Under the pieces are notes generated by a model. That model did no database searches. It saw nothing but the letters and a program-made list of their open reading frames with translations, and had not been told where the DNA came from. Shown here piece after piece: positions 31,366-41,900 of a stretch of DNA of 45,808 nucleotides (position 1 is the first letter of the stretch; the number at the start of each line of letters is the position of its first letter). Made by a program: the position numbers and the translations under genes. Origin of the DNA: Chara braunii (lineage: Eukaryota > Streptophyta > Charophyceae > Charales > Characeae). The stretch is taken from positions 882,247 to 928,054 of the forward strand of contig BFEA01000053.1 of the NCBI GenBank assembly GCA_003427395.1. The letters are read 5' to 3'.

Positions 31366-32212
31366 CAAGGGGACCGAATCAGTCAGAACGACCTCATCTC
31401 CAGCCCAGTTCAATGTCTTAGGCAAAACAAGCAAGGCGACCGGATCAGTCTGAAGGACCTCATTTCCATCCGCAGTTCAATGTCTTAGGCAAAACGAGCA
31501 AGGCAACCGGATCAGTCTGAAGGACCTCATTTCCAGCCCCAGTTCATTGTCTTAGGCAAACGAGCAAGGCGACCTGATCAGTCTGAAAAACCTCATTTCC
31601 AGCCCCAGTTCAATGTCTTAGGCAAACGAGCAAGACGACTGGATCAGTCTGAAGGACCTCATTTCCAGCCCCAGTTCAATGTCTTAGGCAAACGAGCAAG
31701 GCGACTGGATCAGTCTGAAGGACCTCATTTCCAGCCCCAGTTCAATGTCTTAGGCAAACGAGCAACGCGACCGGATCAGTTTGAAGGACCTCATTTTCAT
31801 CCCCAGTTCAACGTCTTAGGCAAACGAGCAAGGCGACCGGATCAGTCTGAACGACCTCATTTCCAGCCCCAGTTCAATGTCTTAGACAAAAGGAGCAAGG
31901 CGACCGGATTAGTCTGAAGGACCTCATTTCCAGCCCTAGTTCAATGTCTTAGGCAAAATGAGCAAGGCGACCGGATCAGTCTGGAGGACCTCATTTCCAT
32001 CTCCAGTTCAATGTCTTAGGCAAAACGAGCAAGGCGACAGGATCAGTCTAGAGGACCTCATTTCCAGCCCCAGTTCAATGTCTTAGGCAAAACGAGTAAG
32101 ACGACCGGATTAGTCTAGAGGACCTCATTTCCAGCCCCAGTGCAATGTCCTAGGCAAAACGAGCAAGGCGACCGGATCAGTCTGGAGGACCTCATTTCCA
32201 GCCCCAGTTCAA
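31366..32212 (+). repeat. Tandem array of thirteen 66-68-bp units
   Basis: Thirteen units contain GGACCTCATTTCCAGCCCCA, then GTTCAATGTCTTAGGCAAA, then CGAGCAAGGCGACCGGATCA. They differ by a few substitutions and by one-base indels in an A run. Unit length is not a multiple of three, so the array is not coding. It lies at the place where copy 1 has the hairpin array, and shares only a TCTTAG..AAA similarity with it. Confidence 0.9.
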
Positions 32213-32329
32213 ATCATCACAAACAGACATCGTGGATTCCATTTGAGGCAGATAAATTTAGACAAACATAATAAATTCCCTCTGATTCAGTTGAAGTTAT
32301 GAATTAAAGTCAAGGAAATATACAAAAAG

Positions 32330-32660
32330 TCAAAACTCAGTCAAACTAAATGAAGGGTGGTATAGATAGGTGTATACGGGATTCGAAGAGAGATCGCGTC
32401 GGCCTACCTCAAAGTTCCCTGCCTCTAGGGTCCCACCTGGACCCCGACAGTCGATGGGGCGAACCTCCCACAAAGGCCTTGGCACGGATTACGGGTTTCA
32501 ATCATGCCTGCCGCCTTCCTCTCTGAACCAAAAAACTAGACTGAGAGTCAAAAAGGCAGAAGGAGAGAAGTTAAGTCACTCAGATACAAAAGAGATGCGC
32601 TCAGACTCGTGTGAGAGGGCCTTGAAATCTTCACGCGCCTGAGGGCCCCGCAATGGTGAC
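32330..32660 (+). repeat. Composite repeat block C, copy 3
   Basis: Shorter and more diverged than the copies at 6,150 and 9,110. It keeps TTCCCTGCCTC, CCTGCCGCCTTCCTCTCTGA and GAGGGCCCCGCAATGGTGAC. Confidence 0.65.
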
Positions 32661-33617
32661 CCATGCACAAATGCAGATAAAGCGGCACTCTGACGAGCTT
32701 CCAAATTGCAATGATAGTCTCCTTTCACAGAGCTTAGTAACCCCCTCAAACTGCAGCGCCGTCACTTCTGGTCAAACTGCTGCTATGCTGCCTGCGATGG
32801 TCGCGTTCAAGTAAAATAAACCGTCACCTCAGTAGCAACCAACACTAAACTCGACACCGCCTCACAGCCATTCTTCCTCCCCTCAGCAGCACTTACTCAG
32901 TCCTCAGCGATCTGTAGCATGTGGCAACTACCCCCGTGTTACGCAGTGCTGATGCAACCAGTACAACAACACAGCGAACCCGTGGTAGGCCTTGCAACTG
33001 TACTAGCAACAGTACAACCATCCGTAATAGCAGCAGCAACCGCTGTAGCAAAAACGTCGACAAAGTAACACAGCCGGTCGCACAGCCAAGGCATAGTAAA
33101 AGACACCGCAGTGGTCAAGCTGCCCGATGACCCGCATCACCTCAGTCCCACAGTACCACCAACATATTAAACATCACCAGTTCGCCTTGCCAGGTAAATA
33201 GCTCTTCATCTTTCTCTTCCCCTCTTGCTTATTCCTCTCTTTTGGGGAAACTGGTCCTCTATCTCTCTTGCTAGCAATACTGCAGCGTTGAGACCGCGGC
33301 TTACTTTCACATGATTACAAACAACAGGCACAGGTAAGTTCGATCTTCTCTTCTTTCTCTCTCTGCTCTTAGCACATGAATGCACCTGGCCGTCCACTTG
33401 GCCAGGTTCGCTTAGCAGAGTGGTAAGTTTCCCGCCGAGATTCGGATGGTCTTCCTCCTCTAGATACAGTCCCTTGTCCCACGACTGAGTTGCCAGTTCG
33501 ACTTTTAGGGAGAGTCTCACAGACTTTCACGTTCGCACCTTCTGGCAGTCCTGCAGTCTGGCACATAGCCCGACTTCCGGTTCATTCTCGCATCGCCAGC
33601 TTGGTCTTCCAGGTAAG

Positions 33618-33653
<36 letters not shown>

Positions 33654-33865
33654 GGGTAGGTCCGCCCGTAATTCCCTCCAGTAATCAGTGCATCTGGTCA
33701 TACTAGCGGTCAGGTTACTAGTAGTGAAAACAACAATAAAAAACTTTCAGGCGGCGGGAAAGTGGTCATCGTGGTCATGGTTACAAATGTCGGGCCAGAT
33801 GGCAACAGCAGGGAAGTGCAAATTGGTCACGGTCGAGAGTCCCTCGTGCCCTCACTAGTGTAAAA
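32661..33865. other. Noncoding, with serial splice-donor-like sites and (CT)n
   Basis: The first part matches 9,600-9,960. CAGGTAA-type sequences followed by pyrimidine-rich tracts occur at about 33,191 (CCAGGTAAAT), 33,329 (CACAGGTAAGT) and 33,609 (CCAGGTAAGC). A CT microsatellite is at 33,618-33,653. No gene is supported. Confidence 0.4.
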
Positions 33866-33905
33866 TGACAATGAATCTTCCGCTGGAACATGGGAAGATA
33901 CATCG
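33866..33905 (+). repeat. Copy of the microsatellite-associated motif
   Basis: AATGAATCTTCCGCTGGAAC ... GGGAAGATACATCG. No microsatellite follows. Confidence 0.65.
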
Positions 33906-34791
33906 TGCGTGTCTACTTCCTTCCTCCCGGACGCAGCCCCGCAACTCATTTCAAGCAGGGTGTTGCCCCATCGCCAAATTTAGCATGACCAATCAACTAG
34001 TAGTGTGTGCCCCCCCGGCTGCCGGAATCTGTCAAAAAAAAAGGTTAGATATGCATTTCCCTCCCGTTTTTCTTCTTCCTTTTCCACTTCCTCGCTCCTC
34101 TGCGCAACTCTTTTTTTTCCTCCTTTCAGTCCTCCTTTACTCTTTCATTTCCCTCTTCCATCTCGCACGCTCCACAACCTGTGTAAGATGCCCGTTTGGA
34201 TCGCTCTTACCCCCACGTAGCCATAAGCAAGGCTGGGTTTGGACAACACCGACAGATTTAGCCACAACGTTTGAGCTGTGATGGACGTCGTCCTGCATGA
34301 AATCGATCCCAACCTCCTTCCCCCTTTTACCTTCAGTCTTCCTCCTCCTTTTATTTTCTCCTTCCCTTCTCCTTTTTGACGTCGGTCTTCCTCTTCTCTC
34401 GTCGCCTCTCCTTTGCTCCACCACGTACCTGGCCCGTAATGGTGGCTAGATGCCAAATGCCTGTGGAAGGAATAGAGCCTGGAAGACGAAGACTGCTTTG
34501 AAATGAAGAAGCAAGATGTGACGAGAAAAAAAAACGCGTACCATCACAAACGAAATCAACCATTCATCACGGACTCAATCGTGACGATATCCAACAGGAT
34601 ATAGGAGCGGGTGTGCCAGATAGCTTCACGACGATGGACGCAGTCCCGAAGTTGTCCGTAACGAGGGTGGCCGCAATAAAACATAGATGAAGGCAATGAT
34701 GATCACAAGCGAGGGGACCACCTAACCAAAGAGGGGGCGGCAACTCCGGAACGATCATATGCAGGTGCGTCGCTCCACTACTCACCAATAT

Positions 34792-34838
34792 GTATAAAAT
34801 GAGAGTGAATCTTCCGCTAGAACATGGGAAGATACACC
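34792..34838 (+). repeat. Copy of the microsatellite-associated motif
   Basis: GAGTGAATCTTCCGCTAGAA ... GGGAAGATACACC. Nearly the same as the copy at 33,866. Confidence 0.65.
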
Positions 34839-34947
34839 CCATTACTCACCCGTGCAACTCTAAACCACCTAACCGCCAAAACGAAGCCCCAAACGTGGAA
34901 TTTGATGATGTCATCGTGCTCGCCATCCCCCAAAACCCCAGTACAGG

Positions 34948-35340
34948 CTTGTATCCCTCCCGATTCCATCGGGAATCAGATGAGATTTTCGTTTTTCACC
35001 CTTTCCCGCTTGTTGTTGCTAGTATATCGCGCAGCTCCTATTACTGATCCCAGCCAACTCACTAGTCGAATGTGAAATCTGATTCTGCCATCAGATTCGC
35101 GATGCCTCAAAACCCCGATTTCAAGCTTTGCTTCGCCTGATTCCGTTAAGGAACGGGCAAGTTACGATCTTTTCCCTCCTGCCATAGCTATTATCCTCCA
35201 TCTCCCTGCGCAGTACTTTCCCTCTGCAGCGCCAAAGCCAGCCCCTAACTTCAATTTCTGACCCCGCCACTAGATTCGCCATTACCAAAAACATAGGAAA
35301 CGAACCTTCATTCGTCCGTTTCCATCGAGGAACGGGCGTG
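34948..35340 (+). repeat. Hairpin family B, copy-3 units
   Basis: GATTCC-ATCG-GGAATC (about 34,963-34,978); a longer imperfect stem around GTTAA with arms ending ATTCC and GGAAC (about 35,133-35,162); and a stem around ATCGA with arms GTTTCC and GGAAC plus an outer TTCA/TGAA pair (about 35,308-35,345). The right flank GGAACGGGC is common to the last two. Confidence 0.5.
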
Positions 35341-35822
35341 AAACATCTTCTTCCCCCCTCACCATTCCCGTTTCTTTCGTCTTCGTCATTTTTTCCCGTT
35401 TTTCTCCTCCCCCGTCTTCTGTTAGATGTCAACCCATTTTTCCCTTCTTCGCTCCCTTTGCCTTCGACTTCCCCTGGCTAGCATTGTTCCGCTAGCAGCC
35501 GACCCGACAGACTTGCGATCAGAAAGCAAAAGAAGCTTTTCCCTTTTTGCTGTACACAAAATTTCTCATTCTTGTTGAGCTTCTCTTCAGACCTCTATGC
35601 TCCCTTCCAACAGATGTGCTGGCCCAGCCAACTCCCCGCTAGACAATGTCTTTGCTTGGATTGGACAGGGGCCTGCATCTTGGATCAAGGGGCAGAGGCA
35701 AAATCCCTGTCCCACCTCACGAAATAGGTAAAACAAAACAAAATAAAATAAAATAAAATAAAAATAAAAGTAGTGGTATTTCAGCTTGCGGCGCAAGCGC
35801 CCACTCACCCACCTTCAGTGGA

Positions 35823-36250
35823 GTTCCAGCTCAGGTCTGCATTTCAACAGTTCGCAAGTCTACCAACTGGGCTGGGCTAGCTGGTTTAATGCCCGAGCGT
35901 GGAATCAGCTGCAAGGGGACATGCGAATCTTTTCTGTACCGTTCTAGTTTAAACAGATGTCCCGAAGGACCACCCTGCGGGAAATGGGCATGGGATATCA
36001 TCATTGGACTGACTGATCCCAGGTAATCGGGACTGTAGTATTTCACACAACTACATCATGTGGCATTCGAACTCAGATCTGTATTTCCACAGTTCAATGG
36101 TGTGCCACCTGAGCTAGACCCGCAGGTGCTGGTCTCACATGCCTGTTCAGCAGTTCATGGGGGTCCCACTGAGCTAGGCCTGCCGACAGCAGCTCCCACA
36201 GGCCTATTTTCAGCAGTTCGCGGGTGTACCAACTGAGCTGGGTCCGCAGC
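35823..36250 (-). repeat. Four tRNA-like modules (R1, copy R)
   Basis: On the minus strand: CAGCTCAGTTGGTACACC (about 36,224-36,241), CTAGCTCAGTGGGACC (about 36,163-36,179), a complete module with GGGTCTAGCTCAGGTGGCAC and GAGTTCGAATGCCAC (36,060-36,125), and CCCAGTTGGTAGAC with GAGCTGGAACTCC (35,823-35,885). GAGTTCGAATGCC is a very good B box. Three modules also carry GAACTGyTGAA where an anticodon arm would be. These are tRNA-derived modules in tandem, not functional tRNA genes. Confidence 0.6.
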
Positions 36251-36253
36251 TGC

Positions 36254-36694
36254 GAGAGAAGGTTAACAACAATCGTATTTTTCATTACCACTTCAGGACA
36301 CCCTCCACCACTTCAGGATGAAACCTTACAGGTGGTTTTCAGGGTCTTCGGACCTTTCACCACTTCAGGACCATTCAGGTATGAAAATCCTGAATGGTCA
36401 TGAAAACCAGCTGTTTAGGCAGGCTGCATCCTCAAGTAGTGAAGGGTGGTTTTCATGGTCTTCGGACCTTTCACCACTTTAGGACCATTCAGGATTTTCA
36501 GACTTCCCAAAACGTTCACTTGACCACTTCAAGGCACCCTTTACCACTTCAGGATGCAGCCTGCCTAAACAGGTGGTTTTCAGGGTCTTCGGATGTTTCA
36601 CCACTTCAACACCGTTCAGGACTTTCAGACTGCCCAAAAACTCTCACTTCAGAATTTCATTCTTGAATTTTCAGCTACCCGATAACCACTTGTG
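36254..36694. mobile_element. hAT-like MITE with 8-bp target duplication
   Basis: GCAGCTGC stands at 36,246-36,253 and at 36,695-36,702, once on each side. R1 copy L has it once at the equivalent place (about 22,549-22,556), which is the empty site. The ends share a weak inverted repeat around GGTTA. Inside are a perfect palindrome with arms GACCATTCAGG and CCTGAATGGTC (about 36,369-36,400) and a pair of inverted 46-bp segments (about 36,403-36,448 and 36,534-36,579). ACCACTTCAGGA-type sequence recurs throughout. No coding capacity. An 8-bp duplication suits the hAT superfamily. Confidence 0.75.
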
Positions 36695-36870
36695 GCAGCT
36701 GCTGGTCCCACAGGCCTTTGACGCCGTGCACACCCAGGTCGCGCATGGTTGCTCCTTGTCGTCAATACCCCCCGCGCTCTGCTCACCCGGGCAAGGACTC
36801 AACTCTCACCCGCGAGGGCGCCGTCAACTTCGGACAAGGTTGCACCGACGTGACTTACAAAAAGCACACC

Positions 36871-36892
36871 AAATACCCTTGTAAGGGTATTT
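36871..36892 (+). repeat. Hairpin H1, copy C
   Basis: Arms AAATACCCTT and AAGGGTATTT around GT, preceded by TTACAAAAAGCAC as in copy B. H2 is missing downstream. Confidence 0.7.
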
Positions 36893-37937
36893 GGTACGAC
36901 ATCGCCCCGGTACCACGACTTTCCCCAGCCTGTACACGGGCCTGTTTGGGGCCTCGACGAGTTTTCCGCGAAAAGGGTTTTTTTGTTGGGTACCGGGCCT
37001 TTTGCAGTGCCCTGGTACCAGGCCTCCTCCCGAACCTAGGTCTGGGCCTGTGGTCGCGTGGTCCCCATGCGAAAGGTACCAGCCTTATAAAATTCCCCAG
37101 GGCCCGAACCCCGGGTTTAGTAATTCCATGGTCCGAAGCCCCCTTTCTCCAACCTCAGGCCCGCAACGCTTGTTAAGGCCTCATATATAGCCCAAACGCA
37201 ACGGCCACAAGGGTGCTCTTGTAGTGTTTTCCCTTGATTTTGACCCGGCGGTGAATTCTGGTGTCACCGTCGCTTAACCCGCTCAAAGGCTCGTATCAAG
37301 AGTCGGCACCCCCCATTGTTTCGTTCGTTGTCCCGTTCTTAATGTGAACCCGACCTTCTTGCTCCTATCTTTTACCAGGAGCCTCCGACACTCCTCCTGG
37401 AGTAGCTGTCCTTTTATGTCTTGGCGACGAGGTGCGCCAATAATGTGCGTAACTGTGGCTCACTCGGAGCTCATGAGTCCTGCCCTTATCCTGATCTCTC
37501 TGCCTCGGTACTTGTCGTACGAATCTGACGTCATATCTTTTGACGTCGACCGAGGCCCCGCCTGGTGAAACCACTGAATCCATTGCTTCTCAAGTGTTAT
37601 CATCAAGGAAGTAAAGGGCGACGTAAGGCTGAAGCCGCCCGACAACGGGACCACAACCCGCTGCCGTGGCCTCAACTTTTCCGGGTGCCCCGCTTCTCCC
37701 TTCCCTTCGCACGACCGCCACGCCACCTGACTCTCCCCCTTATGGGATGCCCCGCGTCGCCCGTGCGTCTACTCCTGCCACTTCTCGCTCAATCTACGTT
37801 CGACGTCTCGAGAAAGAGCTTTCCCAGACCCGGGCCGACCTCGCCCTTCTACGCCTTCAACCATCCCTACCCTCCCAGGTGGCCGCGCCCTCAGGCGCAC
37901 CCCCCTCTTCCTCTACTCTTCCTCTACTCTTCCTTCC
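36893..37937. other. 5' flank of the plus-strand retrotransposon
   Basis: GC-rich. A possible TATA-like CATATATAG stands near 37,181. No LTR, primer-binding site or shared sequence with the 3' flank (43,187-44,100) was found. A frame from about 37,565 to 38,218 overlaps the start of Gag and may be its N-terminal shadow. Confidence 0.35.
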
Positions 37938-39259
37938 ATGAAGGCTCGCTTCTCTCGCCCTGCACCCCTTCCACCCCCATCCTACCTTTTTCCTATTCCC
38001 TCGGTTGCTGCGACCTCTTCTACCATATCTCTCTCGCAGCCTGCCAATGTTGCCCCCGTCGCTCCAGCATGCGGCCCGGGTGTACAACCAGTTGCGCCCC
38101 TTTCTCCAGGACCTGCGCCAACTTACTCAGTTGTAGCGCAGGGCACTGCTCCTCGATCTCCTTGCCGCCAGAATGGTGGCGCACCACTCGTCCGCTTGAT
38201 GGACATTGCCTTGTATGATGATACAGGGATACGCGTGTCTCGGTGGCTACAATCTGCCACCCACACGCTCCAGCTCATGGGCGTCCCACCCGACACGTGG
38301 GTGACTCGCCTCTCCACGCGCTTGCGTGGCGGTCCTTTCGATGCCTGGGAGGATTTCTACACCCACTCCCTTCGTGACGGTGGGATCCCGACCTTCATGG
38401 ATTTTCAGGCGTTCCTCAAGGATCGCTTCGGAGTCCGACATGACGTGACTGACGCCTTCGAGCGTGTCGTTAGTACACGTTGGTCCGACTCTGGTGGCGC
38501 TGCCGGCCTGGTTCGCCACATCCAGGTCTTTCAGGACGCCCCTCTCATTTGTGATGTGGCGTTCCCCCCCGAGGCTGCCCTCATCGATTGTTTCTTGGCC
38601 AACCTTCCCCTTGAGTACCATTCCGAGTTATGGCGGTACGAGTTCACATCGGCCCCGCAGGCTTACAAGGCTGTAAGGGCCCATCGGCGGATGCGGGCCC
38701 GTCTTCAACACACTTCCTCCTCCCAGCCTCAACGTACTGGTTACGCCCCCTCCTCTCACGATACTTCCCAGCGTCGTTCCCCTTTCCGTGGTCGCCCCCG
38801 CCGTTCCGCACAGCAGGGCCGCCCAACGCGCTCGAGTATGGTGAGCAGGACGTTGTTGCCCCGCTGTCACCTGAGGGTGACCATAGCGACGACCTCGACC
38901 TCTGCACAACCGTCCACTACCACCTGGAGGACTCTACTCTCCCTATGGCAAAGCGCCTCCAGCTCACCCTCTCCACCCTCTCCCAGGCACGCAACAACTC
39001 TGGTCACGCTGGCGCGTCTTCCCCCGATGTCCCTCAGCAGAACCTCCCTCAGGGCTTTGTCCCTCCTCGCGGTGTCCTTTCCGCCGAGGAGCGCGCGACC
39101 ATTATGGGCCGACGTGGGTATTTGCGCTGCCGCCAGGACGGTCATACCTACTCGAGGTGCCCTTACACCACCGCCCTCGACGGCCACTACGCTGAGCTCT
39201 CTCGCCAGCGTCGTGCTAAGTCCCCCCTTGACGCCTCGCATCCCCGTGGCACTTCCTAG
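37938..39259 (+). pseudogene. Gag with altered zinc knuckle
   Basis: The frame from 37,938 gives a Pro/Ala/Ser-rich N-terminus, then a capsid-like domain (VSRWLQSATHTLQLMGVPPD; FDAWEDFYTHSLRDGG; FLANLPLEYHSELW) and a basic tail. Near 38,830 the coding moves to another frame, which runs to 39,259. There a knuckle-like YLRCRQDGHTYSRC has Tyr in place of the first Cys; Cys, His and the last Cys remain. The true start may lie upstream of 37,938. Confidence 0.75.
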
Positions 39260-39473
39260 CCACGATGCAGTGTACACCTGCGCCCTCCTCAGTAGTCGGC
39301 TTCCCGACATCTCTGTCACGGTTTGGTCCGCTCGCTACTGGAGTTGACGTATGGTAGGACCCGACAGAGTGTACTAGGCCCTCTGTTGCAGTACCATCTG
39401 CGCCTCCGTAGACCACCGTCTCCCCTCCTACCTCTCCGCGGCTACCGACGCATCGAGCCATTCGCTCAGACCA

Positions 39474-40333
39474 TTGCAGCGAGCAGCTTGCGACTCGCTA
39501 GGACATTGTGTCCTCCCTTCTGGACTTGAGCACGCTCCAGGCTCGTCAGGAGCGACCCACCCTCCATGTCGCTGCACTGCTCGCCTTCTCGTCATCCTCC
39601 CTGACCCTGATCGCACCCTCTTGATCATTCCAATACGACCGGGGACCTCCACGAGGGTGTACTCAGCGCTGTGGGATTCCAGTTCTCAGGGTGACTTCAT
39701 TCAACCACGTGTGGTGAAAGAAACTCGCTTACCCACGACAGGGTCTCCGACTCCCATCTCCGTCACCCTAGGAGATGACAAGACCCAGCGCTTCTTCGAT
39801 CAAACGGTCACCGACCTCCCTTTCTTCCTCACTCTCGAGCCGACTGATCGTCCCCCGGCGTCTCGTCGCCACCGCTCCTTTGCACATTTCGATGTGATGG
39901 TGACGGGGTACGATTTCATTCTCAGTACTCCGTGGTCTCGTCGGTTCCGCAACACTGAGGTCGATTGAGCGACCACACTCTCGTTCTCAAAACGAAGTGT
40001 GGACAGACATATCGCGTACCTTTCATAGGTACCACCACGACACCATGTCCCGACCCTCCTCCCCCGGAGCCTTCCGTGCCTACACCATCTTCTACTATCA
40101 CCGTCACCTCGCCTCGGCAGTTCGCTCACTTCATCCGACAGGACGATGTCTCCGTCTTTATGGTGAACGTTACGGATCTCTTGCACTATGATCCACCCTG
40201 TCCCGACGCCGAGCTCATCTTTCTGGAGCTAGATCCTCCTTCTATTTTCATGGCTCTCGTCTCTACTTCCCTCCCTCCGCCTTCCGTCGAGTCCACCCCG
40301 ACGTTGTGCGCTGACGCTGAGGAACTCGCGTGA
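39474..40333 (+). pseudogene. Aspartic protease region
   Basis: The motif ALWDSSSQGDFIQPRVV (about 39,670) corresponds to the retropepsin active site, where DSG or DTG is expected; here the Gly is Ser. FDVMVTGYDFILSTPW (about 39,890) fits the second conserved region, where this group usually has an ILG-type triad. Near 39,965 a stop and a frameshift move the coding to the RT frame, and a stop at 40,331 separates it from the RT. The spacer to the RT is Pro/Ser/Thr-rich. Confidence 0.65.
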
Positions 40334-41185
40334 TATACGGCTGACCTGGAGACCGCAGTTCGTGACCTCATTCGAGAGTACCACGACGTTTTCCCATTGT
40401 CGTTCTCGTACGCTGGCATCCCACCGGTGCGCGACATCGAGCATTCCATCCAGCTTGTGCCTAACTATCGTGTTCACCACCAGACACCCTACAGACTCTC
40501 GATCCCCGAGGCCACCGAACTCAAGCGTCATCTTGAGGAGCTCCTGAGACTAGGTTTCATTAAACCCAACAACTCCCCGTGGGGTGCACCTGTCCTCTTT
40601 GCTTGCAAAGCGGATGAAACTCTCCGTCTCTGCATCGATTATCGTGGGCTCAACCGCTACACAGTTAAGAAAAGTCACCCCATGCCTCGTTCCGACGAGC
40701 TATTCGACCACCTAGCAGGCAACCGCTTCTTTACGAAGATCGATCTTCGTAGCGGTTACCATCAGATCCGTGTCGCTGCAACGGACCAGCCGAAGACAGT
40801 GTTCCGATCGCGCTTCGGCCACTATGAGTTTACGGTGATGCCATTCGGCCTCACCAATGCACCCGCAATCTTCCAAAGGGTGATGGACGACATCTTCAGG
40901 AACATCCTGGAGCAGTACTACCTCGACGATATCCTGATCTACAATCGTACCCTTGAGGAGCATCTCAAACACCTCCACGATGTTCTTGACTGCTTGCGCA
41001 AACATGGCTTCTACGCCAAGCTGAGCAAGTGCCGCTTTGCCCAACACAAAGTGAATTTCTTAGGACACTACGTGTCTGACCAGAGTCTCCACATGGACGA
41101 CGCGAAAATCACTGCTGTTGCGGAGCGGTCCGTCCCCACATCCGCCAAGCAGCTTCGCAGCTTCCTAGGCCTCACTAGCTACTAA
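40334..41185 (+). pseudogene. Reverse transcriptase
   Basis: The best-kept coding stretch of the window, open from the stop at 40,331 to a TAA at 41,183-41,185. It has LEELLRLGFIKPNNSPWGAP, LRLCIDYRGLNRYTVK, FTKIDLRSGYHQIRV with the first catalytic Asp, MPFGLTNAPAIFQRVMD, the YLDD catalytic box in YYLDDILIYNRT (about 40,920), and FLGHYVS and LRSFLGLTSY of the thumb/connection. All three catalytic aspartates are present. The domain is full length, and only the stop at its C-terminal edge separates it from the RNase H in the same frame. Confidence 0.9.
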
Positions 41186-41900
41186 AGTAATTTCATCCAG
41201 GGATACGCTAGGTATTCCTACGTCCTTACCTTCACCCTCCTCCGTAAGGACCCGCCATGGGCTTGGACATCCCTCCACGAGGACGCCTTCCCAACCCTCA
41301 AGAAGGCGACGATATGTGCACCGGTTCTGCACCTACCCGATTTTGATCGTCCTTTTACCCTTACCATTGATGCGTCAGACTTTGATGTAGGAGCAGTGCT
41401 TTTTCATATTTTTTCCTCCTTTCCTGATTCCTCTCATCCTCGCATCCCTCGCTTCCCACCCCCTACCCCTACCACTGCTTCCCGCCTGATGCGTACTCGT
41501 CCAACTACTGACGAGTTTTCTATTGACTATTCTCCTACCATCTTCGAGGACGGCACTGTCCGATAGCCTTCAACTCCCATCAGCTCCTGCCCGCCGAGAT
41601 AAACTACACTGTTGATGAACGTGAGGTTCTGGCAATAGTTTATGTCGCTCGATATTAGCGTCACTACCTGCACGGGGCACCATTCGCGGTGCGTACAGAC
41701 AACTCTGTTATCCAGGCATTTCTGACAAAGTCGAAGCTCACTCCTCGACAGGCTTGCTGGTGGCGCGACCTATCCGAGTTTAGTTTCACCACTTAGCACG
41801 TCAAGGGTGAGACTAATCGGGTCGAAGATGCCTTATCCCAACGCTGTGATCATGATCTGGAGCAGATCCAGCTTGCTGTCATCTCGGTCACCACCGTCCA
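41186..41900 (+). pseudogene. RNase H with an expanded loop
   Basis: TIDASDFDVGAVLF (about 41,370-41,405) holds the first catalytic Asp. Glu is in VDEREVLAIV, and the remaining acids are in VRTDNSVIQAFL and RVEDALSQR. Between GAVLF and PIAFNSHQLL there are about 50 Pro/Ser/Arg-rich residues where most Ty3-type enzymes have ten or so. The coding changes frame near 41,565 at the end of that loop. In-frame stops lie near 41,656 and 41,794. Confidence 0.75.

Larger units (their letters stand above)
29060..35420 (+). repeat. Composite repeat, copy 3
   Basis: Collinear with 2,480-8,470: GTCACGCAGGA at 29,079, CCCCTACGATAGGAT near 29,155, GCCGAGCTACCAGTCCACAA near 29,240, a TATA box at 29,572, TAACAGAAGATGATCC near 30,420, 120-bp repeats at 30,649-30,990, a 67-bp tandem array in place of the hairpins, block C at 32,330, motif copies at 33,866 and 34,792, and family-B hairpins at 34,948-35,340. 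It diverges by eye from copy 1 through many substitutions and small indels. Confidence 0.65.
35431..36892. repeat. Dispersed repeat R1, copy R, with an insertion
   Basis: Matches 21,765-22,800 from CATTTTTCCCTTCTTCGCTC to hairpin H1. It is interrupted at 36,254-36,694 by a 441-bp insertion. H2 is absent; similarity stops shortly after H1 at about 36,900. Confidence 0.8.

Noticed and set aside
38630-38907. Minus-strand frames inside the plus-strand Gag
   Set aside because: Antisense shadows of GC-rich coding sequence with no recognisable domain.
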